From contig OX359248.1 of the NCBI GenBank assembly GCA_947179485.1, forward strand, positions 32,187,378 to 32,251,377: a stretch of DNA of 64,000 bases. The letters run 5' to 3'. A model generated the notes under the pieces. That model made no database searches and was not told where the DNA came from. It saw only the letters and a program-made list of their open reading frames with translations. Source of the stretch: Allacma fusca. Taxonomy: Eukaryota > Arthropoda > Collembola > Symphypleona > Sminthuridae. The position numbers and the translations under genes were made by a program. This document shows positions 39,273-51,625 of the stretch, one piece after another. Within the stretch, counting starts at the first letter, position 1. The number at the start of each line of letters is the position of its first letter.

Positions 39273-40717
39273 CTTCTTCTGAAACTAAATTCCACACTCT
39301 CAGGGGTACATGAAATGAAATCAAAATTAAGTAACGGGAGACTCGCTCTCTTTATAGAAGTGCTCAAAGTGTAAATTATGTTTACCTACCTTATAGCCCT
39401 AGTCTAGCTTCCACATGCACATCCTATAACTTCCTCACATTCAAAGAAGTCAATTTTACTGAAGAATAGAGGATCATTCCTTCCGGGAGGAAGGTATGCT
39501 CGAACATGGGTCCAGTATTTACAACATAGATCCCACACTGACTTATGTAACTCAGGACCACTGTAAGATTCTAAGGAAGGAATCAACTGTACTACGCTGG
39601 TCATTTGACATTACTCCTTTGAATGTGTGGTTTTTGATACCATTCATGATAGCATTCATGAGATGAATCTATGAGCCGCCTTGAAAGGTCTAGTCAATGG
39701 CCCTTCCTACACACCTTGTATTTTCCTCTCTCAGGTTCATTTCCTTGTTGCTTTGCTCCCATTCGGGATTTCTTACCGTCATCTCTCTTTATTGGTGTAT
39801 CAGGGGATCACATTCCAAGCTACAATATTCCATATACGCCGTGATAATTACATTTTTATGACCCTGTTCCTGACATCCCCATCCTACAAAATACGATCTC
39901 TCAAAAGGCTTTTATCCACAAGAGAGAGGAATGGCATCAAGAGGAATAGCATCGAGTATAATGTACTCCATATTAATCTTGAATATTTCACAAATATTTT
40001 TAATTCTCTGGGCATTTTGTCCTACAATATTAAATAGTACCATTGACTATAGAACAACTATAGGATATCATATCGGAAGTCTCATATGCTTCCTGATGTT
40101 TCTCATCAGCTAACGCAAGGCTGTCTATGTAGGAGTTTCTCCTTGTGGCAAAATAAATGACTAGAGTAATTAGAAATTGTTGAGGTTTGTGCCTGTGTGT
40201 TCATTTGTTTGAACATACATGCTTTTCTCTTGATCAAAATTACATCCGCTCCATTTATTTATTCAAGGAACTGCTGTTATTAAAGTTTGATTTTTATTTG
40301 TTAGTTCCTAACCAGTAAACTGCCTCCATTGGGTTTGAAGTTCCAAATTTGGAAATGAGTGGGCTCCTCAAAGTACACGAGTTGTTTATTTCCGTTCCTT
40401 CATGTCCCAGCTATGTAGGTTTGTGTGTGGTTTGAAAACATGATGTTGTACAAGAGGGAAAAAATATTACTTGGGATAAGTCCGGAGAGTAGAAGTGTAG
40501 TGAGTGTTGTAGTGGGAAGCTGTACATAAAAACCTCGTAGAAGATGAACAAAGGGAGCCGATTGTGTATATGGTGGTAGTTCTTATGGGGAATTGTAGCA
40601 ACTTTTATGTGTGCACTGTTTCAAATCAGTTAAGTGGATAGCATGAAGGGAGGAAAGAAGAGAGAATTGGCATACGTAGGATTTGCGTTTATATGGCTAC
40701 CTTGACGGGGATCATCG

Positions 40718-40719
<2 letters not shown>

Positions 40720-40772
<53 letters not shown>
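40720..40772. repeat. (GA)n microsatellite, longest GA array in the window
   Basis: About 26 uninterrupted GA units. Confidence 0.95.
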
Positions 40773-40775
<3 letters not shown>

Positions 40776-43061
40776 GTGCTTTTTGCTGGATCAACTTGGT
40801 TAGTTATACGTGGGTAGTTTTATTTGATTACAACCAAAGCCCAGGACGTAAAGTTACCTCTTGCCTTTTGCAACAAAACAAGGAAGAATTGAATACGATG
40901 CGATGGCTTCCCATCCTCAGGTTCTTTTTTACTTTCTCAGTCAGTGCCCATGTAGCCAGACTGTGTATGTAGTCACTGAAGCTACTATTATAGTAGCTCA
41001 ATTTATTTGCCGGTGGATTTCGTTTAGGAATTTATGTTTAAAAAAGCCCTGCTTTTCATCGCTTCCTCCACTGTATTGCTAAGTCTGTCAGTCATATGAA
41101 TGGTATTTGCTTTGTAACTGAAAAAAAAAATTGACGACGGCGAGATCAAGAACGGAGGAAGGATAAAACACGGATGCTAGAAGTTTAAGCTTTCAGATGC
41201 TGACATATCTATCTACATATGTACGTAATGCATCCCGTATGGGCGTACAGTACATACCTGGAAGACTAGGCCCATCCAGGTTATGACGGAAGAAACAATT
41301 TCTGTGGAGAGAATAGAGTCCAGAGTTGTGGAAGAAATCCGAACGGACTTGGACGTACAGTGGAACGAGGAAACATACTTTATGTGTGCATAAATACTTA
41401 ACCGGATGCTTTTCAAGAACGTATTTCATCTCCCCCTTGTCATCGTCATAAGTGACTTTGATACATCTCCAACCTTCGTTCCTCCAAGACTCTCAGTTGC
41501 TCTTACTTCCAGCAGTCATCTATGAATCCCCCCCCTACATTTCTCTGACATATGCACTCATACCAGTCGCACTCTCACAGAGGCACTATGGGAAAGGAGA
41601 CCAAGATGCTAAAAATGTACGAATCGAATGGAAATGGCTGAGCGAAGATAGTAACTCCCAGTAAGCACGTTCCCTCCGTCTTTGGTCATACACACTTTCA
41701 GATATTACTAAAAGTATGGTCATAAACTACACCCTGACATACATACCCACACTTAAACATAGGTACTGATATATTCCTCAAGGATATTCATCTTCGGTCG
41801 CGTTGGAAACTGCCTTTTTTTTCGATTTTCCTATAAATCCGACAAGTATATCCCTCGTGGATTTTTTCCCTTTCCCGAGCAACATGCACATTTCGGTGCT
41901 GTCAGTCATTCAAATTGATTCCAGCTCCATTATATCAATTTTGTTATGTGACATCAGCATAACTGACAAAGATTTGTTGAGTAAAATAAGAATGGGAATT
42001 GTACTTACATACAAGTAGATAGTACTACACACGTACTACTTTTTTTTTTACAGAGGACATATATTTTGTCGTCAAATCCGTGACTGTCCATAGCCAAAAG
42101 AGAAACTTGAGTATTCACCAGAGAAACCAGATCGAGTAGCAACTCAAGGGCTTTGGCATAACTATCCCTTGTAGGGTATCCTATAGATACACTGTAGTCA
42201 AATATACATACGGGACCGTCAAGCGGTTCTTCAGTGAGGGGATACTTTTTATTATTACGGGATGAAGACGAAGAGTCCTTCCTTGGGAAATGAAAATAAG
42301 GTTGAGAGTACAAGGAGACGAATGGAATGTATGGGTGGACCTAGATATTTCCTGCTGACGAATGAGGGATGCAAAGATTTTTTAAATCAACCAAAACCGA
42401 CCACTAAAACAAGCGAGGGAAGCCTTCAGGTATCTCGTTGAATGGGAAACGAATTGGGTTTCAAGGGGATTTCCTTCTCTGGTCTAACTCCGCTCGTGGG
42501 AGTCGTTAAGGGGCATTCATCGAGAGATTCTTATTAGAATTCAATGAGCATTGGATCGTCGGTAGTCCAGCTGTTGTGCCGACAGCGAGTAAATCCATTA
42601 CTTGGGGGACTGGTAGAATGAAAAATGAATATTGTCTTCTGGCATGTATAACAATCAGAGGGGCTTGTAGTGGGAAATAATAACAGTTATGAATAGGTAC
42701 AGAGACTCCCAGACCCTTCCCTTCCAAAGTACTGAAGACGTGCATGTAAAAATAGCTTTCTTCCTGTCAGACCAATCTAAACACATCAAAATATGATCGC
42801 TTCATACTCACATATACATACTCACACATACATAGGTACTCATACATACATATGTATGTATCTTTATGAATACCCAGACATTTCAAAGTAGCTACATATA
42901 AAATACCTACAAGCATATGAAGACACGTTGCATCTTTTGACATAGTTTCCTTCTCAGGATAATGGATCGTGCTTTTGCTTTCAGTGCTTTTTTTTGCACA
43001 TGCTGTGCAGATGTTACAATTGTTATATAGTTATATAGTGACAGCTATTAGATGGTTGTAG

Positions 43062-43115
<54 letters not shown>
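43062..43115. repeat. (GT)n microsatellite
   Basis: About 27 uninterrupted TG/GT units, 1.3 kb before the LTR element. Long alternating purine-pyrimidine runs of this kind can form Z-DNA. Confidence 0.95.
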
Positions 43116-43118
<3 letters not shown>

Positions 43119-44381
43119 GCTCAAGGAAAAGGAATTGAGTTGGATGAGAGTCCTAGCTCATAGAAAACGGTCCACCTTTGGTCAGGGAAGATAAAACAGG
43201 TTAAGAGGTAGGGAAAAGCAAGTCGAAATGGAACCGACGGCAGTTTAAAGAAGATACGATAGAAGCTATCTCGTTTCCTATTATATTGATTCTTGGCGTC
43301 CCCGTTCGTCTTTATCGTAATCTTCAGAGGCAGCTAGCTCCTGGCTGGCACTTATACGGAGAAAGAGAGTTCATGATGGTACGTTCTTCAAGTCTCATCA
43401 TCTCGTCTCCCTCTCTCTCTCCCTTTTGTGTGTGTGTTTGTCCAAGGAATTGAAGACTTGAAGGAAAAAAAAACTATGGAAAAAGAAAAGTTAGGGAAAA
43501 GAATAGAAATAAAATGGGAAGAGAAATGCTTCAAGTTTGGAAGAAAGCAAGATTCAAAAAATACATACAAATTCTCCTCGAACGTGTCCCATTCATATTG
43601 GATTTGGCTAAACTGAAATGACATCAAAGGGATTACGTCCGTATGAGCATGTTCGATCCGCGAATACTTGAGCAAACTTGGTCCATTCCAGAGGAATGGA
43701 GGAGGATGGAACGTGACGGAAGACGGAACCATTGGACACCGGCTGACACTTTTTTCGCATCATAACAAGAGCAACTTCGTCTCTTCCCCTTTGTAGGATA
43801 GGAGTTCTAAATTGTGTCATAATACCTCTATTTCTTAGTTCTTCCTTTTTTTTATCTCCCAACAAGGGTTTCCTTACATGTAAAATAGCTCACTACTTAC
43901 TTGTATAGATAGTACTGTATAAACCTCTCGTCAAGTTGATTCGTCTATATACAAAAAAAAGCTACAAGCTACTACATCAACCTCTGTATCTGTGGTTCAT
44001 TCATTCATACATATGTATGAGAAGGGGCTCTATGCTCTGTGTGTACTGGTAGTTATATGTAGATATATGCATGTATGGGGAAAAGTATAAAAATGATTTG
44101 ATAGGAAATAGTAATGTTTTACTACTAGTTTACACTACCGTAGAATGGTTGGGAAACCTTGTTACTTTTACTCAACTTGATACATTATGCATTCCGTGAA
44201 TGGAATATGGAATATGACAGGAGCAGGTTTTTATATTCACGAGGAGAGCTCCGACAGACTCACACACACGGAGATATGTCAATACACATGACTACTCCTA
44301 CCTTCTCTTAAATGTGCATTGACAGTCACATTCGCTTTGAGAATTACTCGTATTATCTTCTAATGTTTGTGGATTATATAT

Positions 44382-44708
44382 TGTCGTGATAAGAGGAAAT
44401 TATAATAAGAGAGGTACGTCTTTATTCGAAGAAAACTTAACCTAGAATGACAGGATCAGTCAGAGTCCACAGGCTCCGCAGTACATTTTACATTAACTCA
44501 ATGCTTATAGCATTACAATTGCCATTCTGGCATTTTATAAAATAAATATTAGTAATATTGACTTTTTCAGTCAATTTATATTTTCAATAATAATAATTAT
44601 CTTCAATAAGCAACAATCGTCAATAAGCGCGGCGCGTAGCCGTGACACCAAACCGTCTTCACTCTGTGATGACGAGCGGCAATGATAAAGCGTAGCTGGA
44701 TCATGACA
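44382..44708 (-). repeat. LTR (3' LTR if the element is on the minus strand)
   Basis: This 327-bp repeat begins TGTCGTGATAAG and ends GGATCATGACA on the + strand. On the minus strand it runs TGTCATGATCC...CACGACA. It contains a hairpin (TTGACT, loop TTTTC, AGTCAA) near 44559-44575. A minus-strand AATAAA is at 44421-44426. Confidence 0.93.
44421..44426 (-). promoter_or_regulatory. AATAAA polyadenylation signal in the LTR
   Basis: AATAAA on the minus strand, about 40 bp before the LTR terminus, is where an LTR element's poly(A) signal usually lies. The same hexamer is at 45181-45186 in the other LTR. Because the element is antisense to Dscam, it should not terminate the host transcript. Confidence 0.5.
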
Positions 44709-44832
44709 TGACCCACCTGGGGTGGGTGGGGGACTCCTCCTCAGCATCTTCCTCCAACGGATCTTCCGACGGGTTCGCAGGTTTTCGGCTCGATCGAAGG
44801 GCGGCATTCAACACATCTGGTCGCTTCCTTAG
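44701..44832 (-). pseudogene. C-terminal remnant of a retroelement polyprotein (putative)
   Basis: On the minus strand a frame reads LRKRPDVLNAALRSSRKPAN, then an acidic tail EDPLEEDAEEES, and stops at a TGA (44701-44703) just inside the 3' LTR. A basic-then-acidic tail that ends at the LTR is the usual layout of a Gypsy polyprotein C-terminus, but I cannot assign a domain. The next upstream open frame (about 44834-45055) is in a different register, so the internal region is a broken leftover, not a functional gene. Confidence 0.35.
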
Positions 44833-45141
44833 CCTAGCGGGGAGCCTGTGGGGATGAAATGACGACGGGAGCAGCCGGGGATGGGGTAACAGACTTGGTC
44901 CTTATCCTATTAGCGCCAGAGGGAATCGGTAGCTTCTTTCGTAGCCCAGGGACATGGAGTGGCCTCGAACAGTCCGCGAAGGTCGATGCAAATCGGAAAA
45001 TGTGGGGGGGGTAATTTATTCGGGAGAAATGGGAATTTTTGGGAATGTAGCTCACGAAGAAGTAGGGAAATTAACGGTAAATAATACCAAATTCAGGGAA
45101 ACGGGAGGGTAGTTTTAAACGAGATAATCTTACCCCGCACC

Positions 45142-45468
45142 TGTCGTGATAAGAGGAAATTATAATAAGAGAGGTACGTCTTTATTCGAAGAAAACTTAA
45201 CCTAGAATGACAGGATCAGTCAGAGTCCACAGGCTCCGCAGTACATTTTACATTAACTCAATGCTTATAGCATTACAATTGCCATTCTGGCATTTTATAA
45301 AATAAATATTAGTAATATTGACTTTTTCAGTCAATTTATATTTTCAATAATAATAATTATCTTCAATAAGCAACAATCGTCAATAAGCGCGGCGCGTAGC
45401 CGTGACACCAAACCGTCTTCACTCTGTGATGACGAGCGGCAATGATAAAGCGTAGCTGGATCATGACA
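45142..45468 (-). repeat. LTR (5' LTR if the element is on the minus strand)
   Basis: This is the second copy of the 327-bp repeat, offset by exactly 760 bp from the first. I found no difference between the copies when I compared them line by line. Confidence 0.93.
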
Positions 45469-45748
45469 ATATCTATCTACGATACTATATAGAACTATAT
45501 AGAATACAGTTAAAGATCCTTAGAATTGAGCCCAGCACTGGTTGTACACCTAGAGATTTTCGAGTATAAAGAGATAAATAAGAAGCTAAAAAAGCTGGTG
45601 AGTTTTTTACAACACCGATGGAATTTTACAACCTATTTTCAACCCTGATTCAACATCCAACTATGATGCAGATTTTTTTAAAACTATACCGTTAAAGGAA
45701 GTACTACTACTTTAAAGCTTGTGCTGTTTCTCTTGTGCTGGGTAGGAT

Positions 45749-45769
45749 GTGTGTGTGTGTGTGTGTGTG
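45749..45769. repeat. (GT)n microsatellite
   Basis: A GT run of about 10 units. Confidence 0.9.
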
Positions 45770-46323
45770 GTAGTGGAATAGTGGAACCATTTGATGTTCT
45801 TCAACTTATTCAAGACCAGGGCTACTAAAATAGTACTATGAAGACGTGTACATACCTGTAGTCTGTAGTTATCAAAAAAATAAGGGAACTATAGATAGAA
45901 TGTAAATAGAAAAGATCCTGTGCGGAGATATACTACGAACGTAAATACATCTACGTCAAATAAACATGTTTGCAATGCATGGAACCCTATCGGGTGATAT
46001 TTATATATTACCTACTGGAACTAACCTCAATGTTTTATTTTACTGGGCTCGGCAGTTATTTCCAGGGCTTTATACGCATTCTTGATATATGGCGACGGTC
46101 AATTCCTATACCAGGCTATTTTGGGGTTGGGCACACAAAGATGCGCATTCGAGAGTCTAGGACAGGCCTATATCCCGTATTATTTTTTTCCCTTTCCCTC
46201 TCAAAATCTGTGAAATCAAATGCTGGAGAGATTGTTGAAAACGACGCTGTAAATACGAGGCATAACCCATAAAGTAGAAATGTGTCTTCTGCCTTGAATA
46301 ACAAGTTTGTGTTTGTTAAACAG

Positions 46324-46514
46324 GACGAGTCTTGAAATTCTTCAAATGTTCCTTCCAGTAGTACAAAGGCAGGGAGTCAACTTGTTTCTGGAATTACAAA
46401 AAGTAGGCGAAAACGAATGGAAAAATAGTTGTTGGAATCAAATTTGTATACAAGTTCAGGAACAGCTACAGAAACAGATTGTAGTTAGCAGTTGTGCATT
46501 TGGGGGGAGGGAAA
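46324..46514 (+). other. Exon-like open segment of unknown status, 191 nt
   Basis: It is bounded by TTTGTTAAACAG and a consensus donor GTAAGT, and is open in the frame that would follow the Ig3 first-half exon (phase 2 in). It ends in phase 1, so adding it would put the following exon out of frame. The predicted residues (LEILQMFLPVVQ, then a Gln-rich stretch) do not look like an Ig half-domain. It is most likely a pseudo-exon; a frame-breaking regulated exon is possible. Confidence 0.12.
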
Positions 46515-48614
46515 GTAAGTATTAGTACAGTACTGGGAATAAAACAAACACAAATTACATTCCCCTTTTACCATTATTTCATACTAGAGTTCTTCCCTTA
46601 CATATACATATGCATAAGTGCCCTGAGCCCTGACTGGGAGCGCTCCTGAATAAAATAATACTTTGCAACAGTCTTGCTGTGGAAATTCAATGATTTGTGA
46701 GTCTAGGCTCTGTATGCACATACCCTATTATGCATCATCATGCTGGATCATTGTGTACACACAAATACTTTGAAAATGGTAGAAAAATTCTAAGTAAATA
46801 TTGATTCTTCCGTACTACTCCATGTGTATAAATATGTCCATCATAGGAAGATACTCACACCTAGGGGGGAAGTCGTAGTCGAGACACTTAGGAAGAGCTT
46901 CAAGTACATAGAAATAATAGAGGAAGAATCTCCATGTCTGGATATACATAGGTCCTGGAAAGTTAAACTTTGAAATAAGATCAGGGATGGAAATATTAGA
47001 CCCAAACTAAGGATCTATTTTACCGAAAGTCATATTTTAAAAATACATGACGAGTAGTTTTATAACGACACTCACTCACTCAAGCAACTCACCAGCACAA
47101 CACCGTACTAGAGTTGACTCGAAACATCCCAGTTTTGAGGATAAATAGTTTCCACAAGTTTTTCCCTTTCAAATTATACAATTGCTATTATTTACTTATC
47201 CACTTTCTTGAGCCTGCCCAAGTATACCTTGATGTGTGCATGTACATATATCTTGCCAAGGTGCATATGTATCTATGTATGTACCTGAATGCAAATCCCA
47301 TCACAGAAAGGTAAGCAATAAAAGCAAGTAGGGGGAAATGTTGAGGACAGTTCTACGCATTCTAGGAAGAAGTATTTCCAAGAATGGGTTCTGGTCCAAA
47401 CTAGTATATACTGTAGCTAACGACATGAATGATACATTTATGACTTGAGGATCCTACATGTTGGAGTGGTAGCTCGAAGGAAAGGGTTTGTTCTAGAAGT
47501 GTCGAGTATACACGCGGATGTTGACATACGTATCAAGTATCTATACCTATGCAAAAACCTAAGTACTTCCACAGTTCTGCTTGAAGGAGCTTTGTATAAC
47601 TAGCTAAATCTACAGTGCATCTTTATTATTCCCTGTTTTTACACCAGAAAAAGGGAAACTTTAGTAAGTTTGTTTGCCTTCAGGTTAAGCTTCCCCCCTG
47701 CAGAAGAGCTACAGATCTAATGTGCACAGGTCAAACTCTTTCCCCCCTCCCGCACATGCTACGCATCCGTATGTATCTGTATGTGCACAGAAGTTAGATA
47801 TCTTTGAACTGGGATCTGCATCTAAGTAGGTTACAGTAGGAGAAAGTATGGGAGAAAGAATAGTTTGACGACAGCGTAAACGCTCCACGTTGGACATTTA
47901 CTATTCATGTGATACTCTTTAAAAGAGTACGGTGGTTCAGGCTTTTGATATGTTAAAGGACCAAAATGCCTTTCCCCAGTTCCACCAACCTTCTTCGAGT
48001 GTATTAAATGAAGTAAAAGGGAATTGCTTCTAGAAGAGGGCTGACTGAGCTAGAAAGCAAACAAAGCGTAGGAAATGGTCCGCTCTCCCCATCAACAGTA
48101 TACATTGAGAATATTTTGAAAATTTCCGATCCTCCATCTACCTCAAGGTGCTTAGTTGTGCACAAGAGATACAGAGTCCATAGATGTAAACTTGTCCTTG
48201 TACCTCAAGCATGGGTTGTAATAACAGGTAATATCCTCAGCAGTACCTCTATGTATGTTTTGTTTTGTTCTCACATGAACCGAGGTTCATCCGTTGCTCC
48301 TGTCGTACTTTTGCTAAAATATGTATAGTCAAATCTATATCTATAGTATGTGGGAATGTGGCTTTCAGCTAGGAGGAAAGTCAAGGATGAAGTTACTAAT
48401 CTTTGTATAGTCCTATTCTTGATCCTGGGAGAGAGCTGACATGTAGTAGTTATGTATTGTGTATGTATGTATCTACATACGCCGGGATAGTGTATAAGCC
48501 TCCGAGGAAAACTCGCTAGTGTTCAGTTGTAGGAGGGGTAGTGGGTAGTATAAAAAAAAATAGGGGGAAGGAGAGAAGAGACGATGTTAATGTGTATAAC
48601 GTTGTTGTATATAG

Positions 48615-48819
48615 GTGGTTTCGTCGTGATCTGGAATCCTCGTCAAACTCCTTAGTACCCCTGGAAGGCAGCTACGGAAGTCACCTGCTAAACATTCATC
48701 GGGCGTCGTTGTCGGATTCCGGAATTTATGTTTGCATTGCCTCGAACCCTTTTGGTGAAATCAGACGGGATTTTGCCATTCAAGTCACCTCACCATTGTC
48801 TCTTCATGTCTCACCGCAA
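48615..48819 (+). CDS. Dscam: Dscam exon: Ig3 C-terminal half and start of Ig4 (exon 7 equivalent)
   Basis: The exon is 205 nt, phase 2 to phase 0. Joined after SYK it starts WFRRDLESSSNSLVPLEGS, supplying the core Ig3 tryptophan, then HLLNIHRASLSDSGIYVC with the second cysteine. It continues through NPFGEIRRDFAIQV and enters Ig4 with SPLSLHVSPQ. Ending at Gln in phase 0 matches the insect Dscam1 constant exon that ends A-P-L-S-A-K-I-D-P-P-T-Q. The acceptor TTGTATATAG is poor in pyrimidines. The donor is GTACGT. The exon is clearly real from its domain content and fit. Confidence 0.93.
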
Positions 48820-49613
48820 GTACGTCCTATCAAATGACCTTTTAATGCGAGTCGCATCATCAACCAAAATCTGCAAAATCCTTTCAGAGTCTAATAATAT
48901 ATTGGACTTTTCTAATCCTCCTTTGAATTCTTAAACAGTTCCTTTTTTTCTGATTACGATGCACAATCCTCCTCTAGTATTTTCCTCTAAAAGCGCAACC
49001 CTTTCAGTGGAAGAAAAGTCGGAATTTTAAAAAGTATCCGGAAAATATTTATGTATGAAGATGCATTCCACAAAAGAAGAAAAACCTAATTTAATTTTTT
49101 TCCACTCAAAATATTCCAATTTATTTTTCGGATTATCATGTTATATACATATATCTATGGAAATTCCCTCCGTTGTACTTTTACTATTGCAAATTCCTGC
49201 ATCATCCGTTCAAGCCATGCACGTACACGTACATTGAGCACGCATATTTCCTGACTGTGCCAGAGATACTAGCGGAGGAAAGTGGTTACAGTAAAAGTAG
49301 TCATGTTTTGTGTAATTACGTTGAAGAATTGATTTCTTAACTGGATTTGAGTTCGTGATTGGAAATGATGTGGAATGTGGTGATGAATACACAATGGGAA
49401 GATTCCATTGGGTTCCTTTTCCAGGGGAAAAAAAAGTAACTTTTACTCTATTTCAGGATTGAATCTCAATGGGAGAGAATCCGCTGTTGATCTCTTTTCA
49501 CACGGGGTATTCATTTCCATTTGAAAACGATTTAATTCAGTGTCAGGTCAGGAGAGTGGGGTTAACGGCTATAATTTCACCAGTGACAGAAACTGTTTTG
49601 GGTAACTTTACAG
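48820..49613 (+). other. Intron (794 bp) in Ig4
   Basis: The donor is GTACGT at 48820 and the acceptor is GGTAACTTTACAG ending at 49613. I see no internal feature. Confidence 0.9.
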
Positions 49614-49735
49614 CGCCAAGAAGTAAATTCCGGAAGCGACGTTGTCTTCAATTGTTCCGTGGCCGGCCATCCAGTAAATGAAGTACGGTGGTTGAAAGAT
49701 GGAAAGCGTCTCTTTCCAACGAGCGACCGAATCAG
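49614..49735 (+). CDS. Dscam: Dscam exon: Ig4, N-terminal part
   Basis: The exon is 122 nt, phase 0 to phase 2. It encodes RQEVNSGSDVVFNCSVAGHP, then VNEVRWLKDGKRL, and ends in the codon for Arg after FPTSDRI. The first Ig4 cysteine, the G-x-P turn and the W-x-K-D-G motif match fly Dscam Ig4, which reads F-T-C-Q-Y-T-G-N-P-I-K-T-V-S-W-M-K-D-G-K. N-C-S is a possible glycosylation site next to the cysteine. Ig4 closes the Dscam N-terminal horseshoe. The acceptor is TTTACAG and the donor is GTAATA. Confidence 0.93.
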
Positions 49736-50154
49736 GTAATAGTTTAGCTTCTTCCCTTGAAATCCCTTGTAACATAGATGAACTACCAGTCCTCTTTGGC
49801 TGTGTCTGCTGCCTATGGGTGTGTTTGTGTTGTGGGTCTGTTGTTGGTGGTAGGCTTGTAATTTCCACTGCAGTTATTTACCCTTCTGGGAAACTTATAA
49901 ACGTTTCATGGTCTTTTGTCCCACCAATATCTGTACAGCTACTAAGTATGCCAGCAAGAGTGGGCTTCTGCCTGTGCATCCTTGATGAGTTTTAGACTGT
50001 GTGAAACCGTTAGATGTTTTAGGGATTCATTTCATGATTTCATGTACGTAATCTCAATTCCAAAAGCTCGTTCAATGCTTCTGTTAGTTTAATCTTGCTG
50101 AAAGATATTCTTCGGTTTGTAACTAGAATCTCGAATCCCCCAACTATTGTTTTC

Positions 50155-50155
50155 G

Positions 50156-50184
<29 letters not shown>
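50155..50184. repeat. (CT)n microsatellite
   Basis: A CT run of about 14 units. Confidence 0.95.
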
Positions 50185-50187
<3 letters not shown>

Positions 50188-50360
50188 ACTCTCATATGGA
50201 GAGAGTCTGTATGTGCTCTTGTCTCATTCTCAGTAAAGTCCTGTTTAAGTTTATGCCCGGTGAATTATAGAATATTAGAATTAGAGATTAAACGTTAAAT
50301 CCTTTCCATGCAGGAATATATCCGGTGAGATTTGACGGGTATTTACCCTTTGCATATTCC

Positions 50361-50410
50361 CCCAGCTTGCATAACCCAGCTTGCATAACCCAGCTTGCAT
50401 AACCCAGCTG
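50361..50410. repeat. 14-bp tandem repeat, about 3.5 copies
   Basis: The unit CCCAGCTTGCATAA is repeated exactly three times (50361-50402), followed by the partial unit CCCAGCTG. Confidence 0.95.
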
Positions 50411-51624
50411 GTCCCATGTGTACGTACTTCCTTGAGTGTTGTACTACTTCCGTAGGGATCTGTATTATATGGGATGTACGTATAGATACACTGTGCACAC
50501 ACAAGCAGAGATTATAAATAATATAATATGTACTTTCATAACCAGTACGTAACATGGAGTCCATGTGAATTGTTCGTATGCAGGGATACTCTTAAGGTTT
50601 TAATTGTTTTAAATGCCCGTTATGGTAAAAGCTACCAGTGCAAACCGTCTTGCTGACTGGAGGACTTACTGGAGGTCTGTAGGAATTGTTAGTATCTCGT
50701 ATTCCAATGTACATGGAAGCAATGCTAGGGGATGTGTCTCTGGGTACAGACTTATTCGGGTGGGAGGCTTTATATTTGGATGTCTCTTTGGATTCACTGG
50801 AGATCCCAGTTATACTGTAGTGAGGACCAGTGGTGTGTAGAACTATAATACAAATATTGTTCTTAACCAGGATGATGCATGTGACATTGTAAATTTGGAG
50901 TAGTGTACGCAACACATTATAATGTGTAATAGGAAATAGGGGAAAGTTTGGGGAGTTTCAAATATCTATAGTCTCCTTTGACAAAGATCGTTTAATCCCA
51001 GCTGAGACTTTGTTGGAGTGCTGATGCGATGCCGACTGTTCAGGATGTATCCAGCTGATGCAGAGAGCCACAGAACAAGAGAATCCCTGAGTATCTTCAT
51101 ACAATCCCGTTCTTCGAACAGGTCTGCTTTTGAATAATGCAGTCCCATAAAGTTTGCCCAACTTTGCTAATTTCGAAGGATTATTTCATGCTTTTGCATA
51201 TTTACACAGATCCAGTCTCTGTACCCCGAGTCGTGCATGTAGGAAATTATTGTTTAATGTAAAAAAGGCACCATGTGAATTAGTCCTATGCGCACTGGAG
51301 TATGTATGCACATACGTAATTGCCCAATTTCCTACAGGGAAACCATCATCTCGGAAATCTAGTTAGCGTTTTTCCTGACGATCACGTGGTCTTATTGCAG
51401 TAGGGATTTCCTTGTATGTGATAATCTGAATTTCGGAAATTGTTCCGTATAGATTGACTCCACTTACTTTCCCTCCGTCTCTTTGAGGAGTATTAAATGT
51501 CATTGTTTTGACAGCAAATTCGGAAATTTCCATAATATCCTCAAAGTAGCTATAATCTGATATCAGGCCGAAACAGTCCAAGTACTACTTCATCGGCCTT
51601 TGTCAACACTGAGCCTAACTGAGG

Positions 51625-51625
51625 C

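Larger units (their letters stand above)
44382..45468 (-). mobile_element. Miniature (TRIM-like) LTR retrotransposon, probably Ty3/Gypsy-derived
   Basis: Two 327-bp direct repeats, identical base for base over their length, flank 433 bp of internal DNA. Each repeat has TG...CA ends. The element is bounded by a 4-bp target duplication ATAT (44378-44381 and 45469-45472), a size typical of Ty3/Gypsy integrases. The internal part is far too short for gag-pol, so the element is non-autonomous and must have been moved by enzymes from a relative elsewhere. Minus-strand orientation, antisense to Dscam, is favoured for two reasons. An AATAAA lies about 40 bp before the LTR end in that direction. A minus-strand coding remnant also runs to a stop codon at the 3' LTR. 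A weak primer-binding-like GGTGCGGGG (minus strand, 45133-45141) abuts the 5' LTR. Identical LTRs imply recent insertion. Confidence 0.88.
38030..48614 (+). other. Long intron (10.6 kb) inside Ig3
   Basis: The intron runs from GTGAGT at 38030 to the acceptor TTGTATATAG at 48614. The expected position of an exon 6 alternative array is here or just upstream, but I found no further Ig3-like half-exon. It contains a TCC-rich tract (39243-39272), the longest GA array (40720-40772), a 54-bp GT array (43062-43115) and a GT array at 45749-45769. It also contains the miniature LTR element (44382-45468) and a 191-nt exon-like open segment (46324-46514). Confidence 0.8.

Noticed and set aside
44382..45468. 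Reading the paired 327-bp repeats as an assembly duplication or segmental repeat
   Set aside because: TG/CA termini, flanking ATAT duplication, poly(A) signal placement and distinct internal sequence fit an LTR element better.
48541..48614. Upstream extension of the Ig3/Ig4 exon frame from an ATG-like start
   Set aside because: The residues before WFRRD are intron read-through. The AG at 48613-48614 and the phase match to the previous exon set the true exon start.
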